From a virus, in IMG/VR virus record IMGVR_UViG_3300028399_000021, positions 1 to 34,950 of that record: a stretch of DNA of 34,950 nt; one strand, given 5' to 3'. A program made the position numbers and the translations under genes. A model generated the notes under the pieces. It had not been told where the DNA came from, did no database searches, and saw only the letters and a list, made by a program, of their open reading frames with translations. Position 1 is the stretch's first letter, and each line of letters opens with the position of its first letter. Positions 1-6,787 of this stretch are shown piece after piece.

Positions 1-65
1 GCATGGGGGTGTTCGCGGTGGGGGTGGTGGTGGGCGGAGTGGAGCCCAGATCCTAGTTTCGGCAT
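1..65 (-). CDS. Left-edge ORF fragment, joins the right end in frame
   Basis: An ATG at 65-63 opens a frame that runs off the left edge after 21 codons. It is His-rich. If base 1 is joined to base 34950, the split codon becomes GCC and the frame continues into the HNH-like end at 34884-34950, giving a 43-residue product. There is no clear ribosome binding site. It may be the start of a small HNH-like protein split by the contig break, or chance. Confidence 0.3.
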   Translation of the reverse strand, partial: MPKLGSGLHSAHHHPHREHPH

Positions 66-113
66 CGTAGTTTCATCGATGTGATTTGGCAAATGGTCCG
101 ATGGTTGTTGCCG

Positions 114-650
114 TCACGAAGCCTGCTCGCGGGAGTTAGCGGTCGTTCGCGGCGGGTAGGGTCGGCCGCAGGCGGGGCAGTGGCCGGCGGGCTGGCGGGT
201 GCCGTCGGGGAGGCGGATGAGGGAGGGGCGGCGGCGGTCGTAGAGGGGGCAGCGGCGGTTGCCGCAGCGGACCGACGGCGGTTTCGGTTCGGGCTGCCAG
301 CCACGTTGTTTGGCGGCCCACCAGCGGGCGACGGCGTGTTCGAGGTCGCGGTGGAGGCGGCGGGCCCAGCGGCGTGCTGGGGCGGTGGAGGCGCCGGGTA
401 TGGGGCTGTCGGAGGGTCGACGGCTGTGGCTGCGGGTGTCGTCGATGGCGGATGCTTGGCGGGGGTCGGAGGCTTCGGCGGCGTCGGCGAGGGCGGCGGC
501 GACGGCTTCGAGGAGCCGCAGATCGACTCTCGGGATGTTGGTGGCGGTGAGGGCGGCGATCTTGGCTTCGAGGCGGGCGATCTCCCGCCGGGCTTTGTGG
601 AGTTGGTGGGCGAGGGCGGTGTCGGAGGGGTGGCGGTGGCGGCGTTTCAT
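114..650 (-). CDS. Zinc-ribbon protein, function unknown
   Basis: 178 residues. The first half is charged and helical, with a likely short coiled coil at about residues 12-35. The last 45 residues carry two Cys pairs (CGNRRC and CPACG) spaced like a zinc ribbon. The ATG at 650 overlaps the stop of the upstream gene in an ATGA junction, so translation is probably coupled. It is the last gene of the leftward early operon that can be seen. Zinc ribbons of this kind often bind nucleic acid or protein; nothing here gives a specific role. Confidence 0.7.
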   Translation of the reverse strand: MKRRHRHPSDTALAHQLHKARREIARLEAKIAALTATNIPRVDLRLLEAVAAALADAAEASDPRQASAIDDTRSHSRRPSDSPIPGASTAPARRWARRLHRDLEHAVARWWAAKQRGWQPEPKPPSVRCGNRRCPLYDRRRPSLIRLPDGTRQPAGHCPACGRPYPPRTTANSREQAS

Positions 651-910
651 CGGTCGACTCCGAGACGGGCTGCGAGTTGCCGCCACCGCCAGAACGCCTG
701 GTTCGCTGTCGAGGCGACCGGGTATTCGTAGAGGAACAGGTCGAGGTGGCTGGCGAGGTCGGCGGCGACGTTGAACAGCTCGGCGACGGTGGCTGCGTCG
801 ACGACGACCAGGTCCTCGGGTCGATGCCAGCCGCCGTGGCTGCATTCACCGTCGACGGTGAACCCTTCGCGGTTGCAGTGCCAGATCCCGATGGTCTGTT
901 CACCGTTCAT
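647..910 (-). CDS. Hypothetical early protein
   Basis: 87 residues from the ATG at 910, which has an AAGGAGG-type ribosome binding site about 5 bases upstream. A GTG at 925 is in frame but would place that site inside the gene. The N-terminus has a Cys/His cluster (WHCNREG, GECSHGGWH) that could bind a metal. The rest is an acidic helical segment. It lies just downstream, in the direction of transcription, of the iteron region and overlaps the next gene by 4 bases. No family recognised. Confidence 0.7.
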   Translation of the reverse strand: MNGEQTIGIWHCNREGFTVDGECSHGGWHRPEDLVVVDAATVAELFNVAADLASHLDLFLYEYPVASTANQAFWRWRQLAARLGVDR

Positions 911-960
911 CGTCTCCTCCTTCACCGTTTTCCGTTCGACCCATCAGACCGAGCATCAGC

Positions 961-979
961 GGGGGTACTACGTACCCCC
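961..979. other. Perfect GC-rich hairpin
   Basis: Eight-base arms GGGGGTAC and GTACCCCC flank a 3-base loop. It lies between the iteron region and the start of the small early gene at 910. It may act as a terminator or processing site for RepA-like gene transcripts, as a protein binding site, or as part of an origin. No T-run follows it. Confidence 0.5.
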
Positions 980-1053
980 CCGCTGTGATGCGCGTCTGAT
1001 GCGCTTGATGCGCTTGGTGATGCACTTCGCTGACCTGGGGTTTTGCTGCTTGC

Positions 1054-1080
1054 TGATGCGTTTGATACGCAAACTGATGC
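1054..1080. repeat. 27-bp direct repeat, copy 1
   Basis: Perfect 27-bp match to 1187-1213. Each copy contains two TGATGC hexamers flanking an inverted repeat with arms GTTTG and CAAAC around ATACG. The mix of direct and inverted elements is typical of initiator or regulator binding sites. Confidence 0.75.
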
Positions 1081-1186
1081 ACTTGGTGATGCGCTTGGTG
1101 ATGCGCTTCCTCTTGCACCACCCGATATCGTCCAATATCGTCCCCGTTCGGCGGCCGCGTCGCTTGTACCCCCGCTTGTGCACCTG

Positions 1187-1213
1187 TGATGCGTTTGATA
1201 CGCAAACTGATGC
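1187..1213. repeat. 27-bp direct repeat, copy 2
   Basis: Second perfect copy of the element at 1054-1080, beginning 133 bp from the first. The identity stops exactly at both ends. Confidence 0.75.
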
Positions 1214-1310
1214 GCCAGCGAGCCATATCCTGGAAACGCCCAGGTCAGGACGGGTTTTCGACCCCGTCGACCGCATCTAGCGGTCGCGGCCGCGAGCGAC
1301 CGTTCGCGGG

Positions 1311-2651
1311 TCAGAACGGGTCGGGCAGCTCATCTTGATTCCCGTCGTCTCGGGGCTCTCCGGCGACCCGCCATAGCGTCTGGCGGCCAGACTTCACCTT
1401 GACGAACCGGTCGTGGTGGCGGGCGAGCTGAGCGCGGATGGACGCCTCCGAAGCGTCGACCTGTGCGGCGATCTCCGACACCGAGAGCGGTTCGTCCGAC
1501 GCCAACAGCAACGCGGCGATCCGGTCCACCAGCCGGGACGGCCGCTCCTCGAGGTGGGCGAGCGGATGCACCGACTGGGGGTCGACCGGCTGGACCCGGA
1601 TCTCCTGGAGGCTGTCGTCGTCGCTCGTGAACGTGAACCGGAAACCGAGGTCGTGTTGCGGGGAGACGTTGTTCTTCTTGGACAGGGACAGGACGATGGC
1701 GATGTCGTCAGCCGTCTGCGTCTGGCGGATCACCTCCCACTCCAACCTGACCGAATTCGTGTTGAACACCGAGCCGTAGCCGCCGCGTCGGCCCGTCCTC
1801 ATCTTCTCGTCGGACTTGTGGTCGATGATGAGGGCGGGGACGCCGATCTCCCGGAGCGCAGCGAACATCCGGATGGTGGAGTCCTCGGCGCCACGGTCGC
1901 CGGATCCGCCACGTGCCAAAGCGTTGGAGTCGACGACGAGCATGACGACGTGTTCGTCCCGGACCGTGCGTGCCACCGACCGGTAGTTACGGACGAGCGG
2001 GAACCGGTGCTGCTGGTAGAGGAGGGTGTCGGGGATCGGCAGCCCGTGCGGTTTGCAGAGGGCACGGAGCCGCTCCGCATGCGTCTCGGCGTCCGCCTCC
2101 CAGTCCAGATAGAGGACGGGGCCGGATTCGTCGGGTTTGGCGCCGAGCAGTTTCGCCCTACCGGTGGCGACGGTCCAGGCGACGGTGAGGGCGAGGAGCG
2201 ATTTGGCGGAGCCGCCGGGGGCGATCAGCCTGGTGTGGCCGGCGGTCTCGACGAGGGGGCGGAGCAGCCAGCGTCGCCGTGTCGGCAGCACGTCGGACAG
2301 CGGCACCGACGGTTCACCGGCGTCGAAATCCGAGACGGTGGAGTAGACCGCGGCCCTGATCATCGACCTGAGGGCGGCTTCGGTGTCCTCTGCGAGTCGG
2401 GGACAGTCGGCGGCGGCGGCACGGGCGAGCGCCGTGACGGTGCGGGAGCCCCGCAGGTCGAACCGGCCGAACGTCAGCAGCGTCGGTGGCGGCGTCTCGC
2501 CCATCCACCGGACCTCCACCCACGCCTCCAGACCGCGGCTGGTCGGGTTGAGATGGTCGAACACGATCCGGACGCCTGCCGGATGCTGCCAGACCGACCG
2601 CATCCCGTCCGACAGGATCGGCTCCAAACGGCGGGCCCACTCAGACGTCAT
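1311..2651 (-). CDS. RepA-like AAA/RecA-fold ATPase with C-terminal winged helix
   Basis: 446 residues from the ATG at 2651, with a GGAGGG site 7 bases upstream. A TTG two codons earlier is less likely. Walker A is APGGSAKS (about residues 144-151), Walker B is VVMLVVDS (about 235-242), and an IIDHKSDE segment follows near 276-283. This is the layout of RepA/RecA-type (AAA_25) replicative ATPases. The last ~70 residues look like a winged helix (SVSEIAAQVDASEASIRAQL). It probably acts in phage replication as a helicase or initiator on the iterons just downstream. No separate primase or polymerase gene is visible. Confidence 0.82.
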   Translation of the reverse strand: MTSEWARRLEPILSDGMRSVWQHPAGVRIVFDHLNPTSRGLEAWVEVRWMGETPPPTLLTFGRFDLRGSRTVTALARAAAADCPRLAEDTEAALRSMIRAAVYSTVSDFDAGEPSVPLSDVLPTRRRWLLRPLVETAGHTRLIAPGGSAKSLLALTVAWTVATGRAKLLGAKPDESGPVLYLDWEADAETHAERLRALCKPHGLPIPDTLLYQQHRFPLVRNYRSVARTVRDEHVVMLVVDSNALARGGSGDRGAEDSTIRMFAALREIGVPALIIDHKSDEKMRTGRRGGYGSVFNTNSVRLEWEVIRQTQTADDIAIVLSLSKKNNVSPQHDLGFRFTFTSDDDSLQEIRVQPVDPQSVHPLAHLEERPSRLVDRIAALLLASDEPLSVSEIAAQVDASEASIRAQLARHHDRFVKVKSGRQTLWRVAGEPRDDGNQDELPDPF

Positions 2652-2904
2652 CGACAACCCTCCGGTAGATGGCGAACATGCGGGGTGTCGGATGCTCCAA
2701 ACACACCTCCAGCAGATGTGCCCACGAGTCGAGGCCTTCGAGGCGGGCCCGCAGGTCGAGTCGCCGTTCCTCCTCCAGGTCGAAACCTCGGTGGAGGAGC
2801 CGGGTGGTTTCGGCGGTGAGGACCCCGTCGACGGTGGGGAGGAGATCCCAGCGGCCTGCCCGCCACGCAGCTACGACGGATTCAGGGGTGAGCCGTCCGG
2901 TCAT
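2641..2904 (-). CDS. Hypothetical early protein
   Basis: 87 residues. The ATG at 2904 overlaps the upstream stop in an ATGA junction, and its 3' end overlaps the RepA-like start by 11 bases, so the three genes are probably translated in series. It is mostly helical and acidic, with no Cys motif or membrane segment. Its place next to the replication ATPase suggests a replication accessory role, but that is inference. Confidence 0.7.
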   Translation of the reverse strand: MTGRLTPESVVAAWRAGRWDLLPTVDGVLTAETTRLLHRGFDLEEERRLDLRARLEGLDSWAHLLEVCLEHPTPRMFAIYRRVVDDV

Positions 2905-3176
2905 GGTTTCTCCCAGCATTCGGCGGCGGCCCGTACTTCCAGCATGGTGGTGGCGACGGTTTTGCCGGTGCGGCGTTGCCAGACGGTCCAGCCGGGCCGG
3001 GTGCGGAGTTGCCCGTCGGCGATGAGCCGTGTGATGGCGCGGCGGACGGTGTCGGGGGCGAGGTCGAAACGGTCGCATACGTGGTCTACGAGGGCGGCGA
3101 CCGGCATCCAATATCCGAGGGTTTCAGCGACGTCCATGACGAGAATGGGAGCGGATGGGCGGGACCGTACAGCCAT
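2901..3176 (-). CDS. Winged-helix DNA-binding protein
   Basis: 91 residues from the ATG at 3176; a TTG one codon upstream is possible. The middle (LVDHVCDRFDLAPDTVRRAI, then ITRLIADGQLRTRPG) reads as a winged helix-turn-helix: recognition helix, then a small wing. GGGGGTGG lies just upstream as a weak ribosome site. It sits in the replication block upstream of the RepA-like gene, so it may be an initiator helper or an early regulator. Confidence 0.68.
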   Translation of the reverse strand: MAVRSRPSAPILVMDVAETLGYWMPVAALVDHVCDRFDLAPDTVRRAITRLIADGQLRTRPGWTVWQRRTGKTVATTMLEVRAAAECWEKP

Positions 3177-3265
3177 CAACCACCACCCCCGGCAGGACGG
3201 CTATAGGGGTATAACCGGTGGCTGGTCAGGCCGATGTATTTGCTGGTAACCCCCGAACCGGTCAT
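3176..3265 (-). CDS. Possible 29-aa leader peptide
   Basis: An ATG at 3265 opens 29 codons whose TGA overlaps the next ATG as TGATG, the same coupling seen between genuine genes here. There is no ribosome binding site and the codons are less biased (it includes TTA). It may be a short coupled leader, or the 90 bp may simply be a spacer or promoter region. Confidence 0.25.
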   Translation of the reverse strand: MTGSGVTSKYIGLTSHRLYPYSRPAGGGG

Positions 3266-3269
3266 GATG

Positions 3270-3545
3270 TTATTCGTCGGTGTGTTCGGTGGCGGACAGG
3301 TGGGCGTCGTCGAGGAGGTTGAGGAGGCGGCAGAGCCGGTCGTGGCCTGCCCTGTCACCGCGCCGGTCCCGGAGGCGGGCCTCCCGGGAGACGGCGTTGT
3401 CGGCTGCTGCGACGAGGGTGCGCATCGCCTCGTCGGGGAGGAAGCGGATGGCGGTGTGGAGGAGGTCGAGGAGACCGGCTGCCCACACGTCGTCTCGGTC
3501 GATGGCGGCGACGTTACGGCGCAGACGGCTCCGGTAGGTAGTCAT
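3270..3545 (-). CDS. Small helical protein, paralogue of 3723-4001
   Basis: 91 residues; ATGA overlap with the upstream gene. The layout matches the protein at 3723-4001: an N-terminal YRSRL/YRSLV segment, a WAAGLLDLL/WGRGVVDML helix, and GDRAGHDRLCRL versus GDKAGYDRLLRL near the C-terminus. The two are separated only by a small membrane protein, so they look like a diverged duplication. Function unknown. Confidence 0.7.
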   Translation of the reverse strand: MTTYRSRLRRNVAAIDRDDVWAAGLLDLLHTAIRFLPDEAMRTLVAAADNAVSREARLRDRRGDRAGHDRLCRLLNLLDDAHLSATEHTDE

Positions 3546-3730
3546 CGTGGGATCAGCTCCTGGACGCATTCCCCCACCGCCCACAACAACACCAGCACGG
3601 CCAGCCCATACACGGCCCATTCGACCCAGACCGGGCCCCGGTCTGCCAGCCAACACGCCAACGCCGGGACCGCGACGACGACCAGGACCGCCGCCAGTCC
3701 GACCAGCACGGTGGCTGCCACGTCAACCAT
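3542..3730 (-). CDS. Small two-span membrane protein
   Basis: 62 residues from the ATG at 3730. Two hydrophobic segments (about 4-24 and 33-50) are separated by a short polar loop containing WLADRGPVW, which gives a hairpin topology. It is sandwiched between two paralogous soluble proteins and overlaps both. It could anchor its neighbours at the membrane; no family recognised. Confidence 0.68.
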   Translation of the reverse strand: MVDVAATVLVGLAAVLVVVAVPALACWLADRGPVWVEWAVYGLAVLVLLWAVGECVQELIPR

Positions 3731-4001
3731 CCGACCCGCCCACGGTGAGTGCTCGACGGCGTGCGGCGGCCACCTTGTGTTCGAGCCGCAGCAGCCGGTC
3801 GTAGCCGGCCTTGTCTCCGCCCATCCGCCGTCTGGACCGTTCCGCCGAGATGACCGCCGCCGCCACATCCACCAGCCTGTCCGGCTCACCTGTACCCGAG
3901 ATGAGGAGGCTGCGGCGCAGCATGTCCACCACACCACGTCCCCACTCGTCGCTGGTCTGGATGTCGGCGAGATATCGGGCGACCAGACTGCGATACCTCA
4001 T
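3723..4001 (-). CDS. Small helical protein, paralogue of 3270-3545
   Basis: 92 residues; the ATG at 4001 overlaps the upstream stop as ATGA. Predicted all-helical with a very basic SAERSRRRMGGDKAG stretch. It shares motif order with the 3270-3545 product. Its 3' end overlaps the membrane protein start by 8 bases. Function unknown. Confidence 0.7.
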   Translation of the reverse strand: MRYRSLVARYLADIQTSDEWGRGVVDMLRRSLLISGTGEPDRLVDVAAAVISAERSRRRMGGDKAGYDRLLRLEHKVAAARRRALTVGGSDG

Positions 4002-4219
4002 GGGGTCTCCTCGACCTGCCGGATGACGATGTAGTCGCCCTCGGGTAGCCGCTTCGGGGATGTGTCGGCTGGGAGCCGATAGCGACGGTCGAACCTGTCC
4101 GCTACCCGCTGAATCAGGTCGGTGACGGTCTCACCGGGTATGGGGTCCATGGCGACGACGATTTCGCGGCCATGATCTCCCAGGTTCTCAACGGTGTGGA
4201 CCTCAATCACGTACTTCAT
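3998..4219 (-). CDS. Hypothetical early protein
   Basis: 73 residues from the ATG at 4219, with GAGGAG about 8 bases upstream; it overlaps the RusA-like gene stop. The sequence alternates beta-type stretches (KYVIEVHTVEN, REIVVAMDP, GDYIVIRQ) with one helix (TDLIQRVADRFDRRY), suggesting a small alpha/beta fold. No catalytic motif seen. Confidence 0.68.
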   Translation of the reverse strand: MKYVIEVHTVENLGDHGREIVVAMDPIPGETVTDLIQRVADRFDRRYRLPADTSPKRLPEGDYIVIRQVEETP

Positions 4220-4605
4220 TGGTGGTCTCCTCGTCCGGTGGCGAACGTGACGGTGAGGGTTTCGACGAGCCGGTCGTCGGCCAACACGCCGCCCTGCTGG
4301 AGTGCGTCGAGGACCGCCTTCGCATAGTTGTCGATGTCGCCGCGTACACCCTTCGGCCTGGTGGCAGTGTGCGGGGTGACGACCACTTCGACCCGGTCTG
4401 GTTCGACGCCGACCCACACGGCCACCGGATCGGTCCACGTGTACCGGGCGCCATACCGCGCGGCCTGAGCGGCGGTGCTGCGCCAGTCGCGGTAGCGTTG
4501 CGAGTGCACCCGCATCGGCCGACCCGTCCGACGGTTGACCGCGGTGATGGCCCGGTCGTAGGGGACAGGCCGGCCGGGCAGCCACAAACGGGTCACATCA
4601 ACCAT
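4216..4605 (-). CDS. rusA: RusA-like Holliday junction resolvase
   Basis: 129 residues from the ATG at 4605; an in-frame GTG at 4623 would add six residues. RusA-family enzymes resolve four-way DNA junctions made by recombination or replication. The conserved block is clear: RGDIDNYAKAVLDAL (about 88-102), then GVLADDRLVETL (about 106-117). This supplies the family's DxDN, Lys and DD residues (D90, D92, K96, D110/D111). Length matches the family. It fits with the RecT and YqaJ-type genes in the same operon. Confidence 0.85.
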   Translation of the reverse strand: MVDVTRLWLPGRPVPYDRAITAVNRRTGRPMRVHSQRYRDWRSTAAQAARYGARYTWTDPVAVWVGVEPDRVEVVVTPHTATRPKGVRGDIDNYAKAVLDALQQGGVLADDRLVETLTVTFATGRGDHQ

Positions 4606-4825
4606 CGCCGGCAACCTCGTCACGTGTCAGCCGCAGCTCGACGACCGGGACCGACCGCGTGCCCCGTTCGTAGACGACGATCATCACCTCCGGGACCGGT
4701 GTGACGATCTGGCGGACCGCCCAACCGGCCGCCTCCATCTCGTTGATCTCGGCGACGACGCTGCGACGCCACCGACCACGTGAAGTGTCGGTCATTGGGT
4801 AGTGGACGGTTTTGGTTTCCATCAC
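4598..4825 (-). CDS. Hypothetical early protein
   Basis: 75 residues from GTG 4825, or 74 from the adjacent ATG at 4822; AGGAGA lies just upstream. It contains a helix (RRSVVAEINEMEAAGWAVRQ) and a strand-rich C-terminus. The GTGA overlap couples it to the upstream gene. No family recognised. Confidence 0.65.
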   Translation of the reverse strand: MMETKTVHYPMTDTSRGRWRRSVVAEINEMEAAGWAVRQIVTPVPEVMIVVYERGTRSVPVVELRLTRDEVAGDG

Positions 4826-5223
4826 GGCGTCTCCTTCCGGACGATCTGCCAGCCCGCCCGGTCGAGTTCGGCGACGAACTCGGCTGCATCACGTGCACCG
4901 TCCATCCACGCCTCGACGACATCCTCCAACGGCCGTTCCGGTTGGAGGATCTCCCAGGTCAGGCCCCAGATGGCAAGCCAGCCGGCCACCAGGGCCACCA
5001 GGTCCGCCGTGTCGCTGAGACCAGACCACAACGCCTGGTTGAGGGCTTGAGTGATGACGCGGCTGCGCCGCTGCCCGCTGGTGCCGTCGGGTAGCACCCG
5101 GATGGTGGTGCCGTCACGGAACACCAGGTCATGGCCGCCCTCAGACTGACCCCGCCGGGTGATGTAGTAGACATCGACACCGGCGACGGTTTTCGACGGG
5201 GTTTTGGCTCGTTTCCAGCTCAT
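4822..5223 (-). CDS. Hypothetical protein with hydrophobic segment
   Basis: 133 residues, ATGA overlap at the start. The N-terminal ~55 residues are basic and strand-rich. Residues about 71-92 (ADLVALVAGWLAIWGLTWEI) are hydrophobic enough for one membrane span, though Trp and Glu make this uncertain. The C-terminus is acidic and helical. Function unknown. Confidence 0.66.
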   Translation of the reverse strand: MSWKRAKTPSKTVAGVDVYYITRRGQSEGGHDLVFRDGTTIRVLPDGTSGQRRSRVITQALNQALWSGLSDTADLVALVAGWLAIWGLTWEILQPERPLEDVVEAWMDGARDAAEFVAELDRAGWQIVRKETP

Positions 5224-5459
5224 AGGTGTCCTTGTCCGATGAGTCGGATGCGGCCGGCACCGACCGACACCGTCCAGTCGGCACCAGGCAGCATCTCCGC
5301 AGCCTCGGCGGCGATACGATCGAGTTCGTCCGATATCTGGCTGAGCAGCAGGGCCGCCTCGGACGGGTCGCCGGTCCAGCCGGAGGCGCCGAACATGCCG
5401 TGCTCGGTGACGGTGATTTCGCAGCGGACGGGCCGCTGCAACGTCTGCTGTCCGGTCAC
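5220..5459 (-). CDS. Hypothetical early protein
   Basis: 79 residues from a GTG at 5459 that overlaps the previous stop as GTGA, with GGAG just upstream. A long acidic helix (PSEAALLLSQISDELDRIAA) is flanked by beta segments. No motif recognised. Confidence 0.62.
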   Translation of the reverse strand: MTGQQTLQRPVRCEITVTEHGMFGASGWTGDPSEAALLLSQISDELDRIAAEAAEMLPGADWTVSVGAGRIRLIGQGHL

Positions 5460-5734
5460 GGATACTCCTCCTGATCGAAGCCTTCGATGGTGAGGGTCTG
5501 TTCGGGCCGGCAATGCCACACGTGGGCGTGGGGCTGCTGGTAGGCGACCGCCTCACACACATACATCCGGTCGCCTTTGGACAGGTTGTGCTGCCAGACC
5601 GACCTGATCGCCTCCACAGCCGAGCGGGCTTTGACGTCAAGCCAGGTACCGATGATCTGACCACGGGAGTTGCGGACGATGACCGTCCACCGGTGCGGAT
5701 CCGTCGTGGTGATGCGCTGTGCAGGCCGAGTCAT
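5456..5734 (-). CDS. Hypothetical early protein
   Basis: 92 residues; the ATG at 5734 overlaps the previous stop (ATGA). The central stretch RWTVIVRNSRGQIIGTW, then AVEAIRSVWQHN, resembles a small beta-alpha domain. Two Cys and several His occur in the C-terminal half. Function not recognised. Confidence 0.66.
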   Translation of the reverse strand: MTRPAQRITTTDPHRWTVIVRNSRGQIIGTWLDVKARSAVEAIRSVWQHNLSKGDRMYVCEAVAYQQPHAHVWHCRPEQTLTIEGFDQEEYP

Positions 5735-5940
5735 GTCGGGTCTCCTGGTTGGCGGCCTCTGATCGGTTCCTCGTGGCGGCCCAGCACGGTGCGGCAGCGG
5801 CGACACCACCACCGGGCCCTGCCGGCGACGAACGTCACGTTTACGGCGTCGTGGACGCAGTAGGTGGAGGCGATGATCTTTTCCTCGGCGCTTAGGGGCA
5901 GTAGGTCGAGGCGGGTGGGGCGGACGTGCCTGCCAGACAT
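5731..5940 (-). CDS. Small CxxC protein
   Basis: 69 residues from the ATG at 5940, with GGAGG about 7 bases upstream. It has a Cys-His pair (YCVHDAV) and a WWCRRCRTV motif that together could hold one zinc. It follows recT by 16 bp. Likely a small zinc-binding early protein; the role is unknown. Confidence 0.68.
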   Translation of the reverse strand: MSGRHVRPTRLDLLPLSAEEKIIASTYCVHDAVNVTFVAGRARWWCRRCRTVLGRHEEPIRGRQPGDPT

Positions 5941-5956
5941 AAGGTCGCCTCCCGGG

Positions 5957-6787
5957 TCAGGCGGCGTCGACCGGCAACGTCCCCTCCACCTCGCCGTCGT
6001 CGTCGACGAGGACGGCGTCCTCCACCTCCCCGCCGTCGTCGTCGGCGAGTTCGATGTCAGAGACGATGTCGGTAGAGATACCCGGCACCGGCCGCTCGTC
6101 CACCGTTTGCACCGCCGCCAACTCCGGCGTCACCGGCAACCACGTGAACAGGCGGCGCACCGCGGTTTTGATCGCCATCGCCACGTAGTCGGTCGTCCAC
6201 GGTGAATGCTGCGACTTGGCCGACGGCGAGCGCCTGCGGTATGACTCGATATCGTCTCTGGTGAGGACGACGAACACGTGGCCGCCGTCCCGGAACTTCG
6301 CCAAGGCGTAGACGTGGGTGAGCTTGTCCGGGTCCTGCCCACCGTCCGCCGTCGGCACATGCTCCAACCGGTCGTCCAACCCGTAGGCGTAGTCGAACCG
6401 GTCACCGTCGAACACGGCCCGGCCGACGATCGTGGACACCTGCCCGCTGCGGCGGGCCAGGTCGATCATCCCCTTGTAGCCGACGATGAACTGGATCTCC
6501 CGTTTGAACGGCACCAGATAGGCGTGGCCCAACGGTCCGGGTTCGAGACCGAGCTGGGCGGCCAACATGACGGCGCCGAGCAGCGACATCGGGTCGCATT
6601 TGAGGAGCTGCGGGTTGCGGCGCACCTCCGTCAGGACGATCCGGGTGAACCGTTCGGCGGTCATGTGCTGCGGCAACGCCAGTTCGATCGCTTTCTGCTG
6701 CTGCCGGATCAGATCCAACACCGCCGCCTTCTTCGGGTCGGCCTTGGCGGCCTGCCCCTGTTTGACCTGTTTGGCGACTTCACCCAT
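5957..6787 (-). CDS. recT: RecT-family single-strand annealing protein
   Basis: 276 residues, with GGAGGAG before the ATG at 6787. RecT proteins anneal complementary single strands during phage recombination. The family pattern is clear: MTAERFTRIVLTEVRRNPQL, SLLGAVMLAAQLGLEPG, a HAYLVPF/IQFIVGYKGMIDLARRSG core and a WTTDYVAMAIKTAVRRL block near 205-221. The C-terminal ~40 residues are very acidic, as is common. Its start overlaps the end of the YqaJ-type exonuclease gene, the classic exonuclease-annealase pair. Confidence 0.93.
   Translation of the reverse strand: MGEVAKQVKQGQAAKADPKKAAVLDLIRQQQKAIELALPQHMTAERFTRIVLTEVRRNPQLLKCDPMSLLGAVMLAAQLGLEPGPLGHAYLVPFKREIQFIVGYKGMIDLARRSGQVSTIVGRAVFDGDRFDYAYGLDDRLEHVPTADGGQDPDKLTHVYALAKFRDGGHVFVVLTRDDIESYRRRSPSAKSQHSPWTTDYVAMAIKTAVRRLFTWLPVTPELAAVQTVDERPVPGISTDIVSDIELADDDGGEVEDAVLVDDDGEVEGTLPVDAA

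Larger units (their letters stand above)
986..1213. repeat. Iteron-like array, candidate replication origin
   Basis: The stretch 911-1310 holds no convincing gene. On the plus strand the hexamer TGATGC begins at 986, 997, 1006, 1018, 1054, 1075, 1087, 1099, 1187 and 1208, with many spacings of 9-12 or 21 bases, about one or two helical turns. Two TGATACGC variants lie inside the longer copies. A tandem 9-mer ATATCGTCC occurs at 1125 and 1135. The array lies directly downstream of the RepA-like ATPase gene, the usual setting for iterons bound by a replication initiator. Origin function is inferred. Confidence 0.55.

Noticed and set aside
986-1213. CRISPR-like array
   Set aside because: Hexamers at irregular 9-88 bp spacing with no uniform spacers. 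They fit iterons rather than CRISPR repeats.
900-1276. Two overlapping minus-strand ORFs of ~100 codons in the repeat region
   Set aside because: Their sequence is a direct readout of the TGATGC repeats in two frames, with no ribosome site and no domain. The DNA repeats explain them.
1413-2819. Long plus-strand ORF (468 codons) opposite the RepA-like gene
   Set aside because: An antisense frame kept open by high GC. The minus frame has Walker motifs and a ribosome site.
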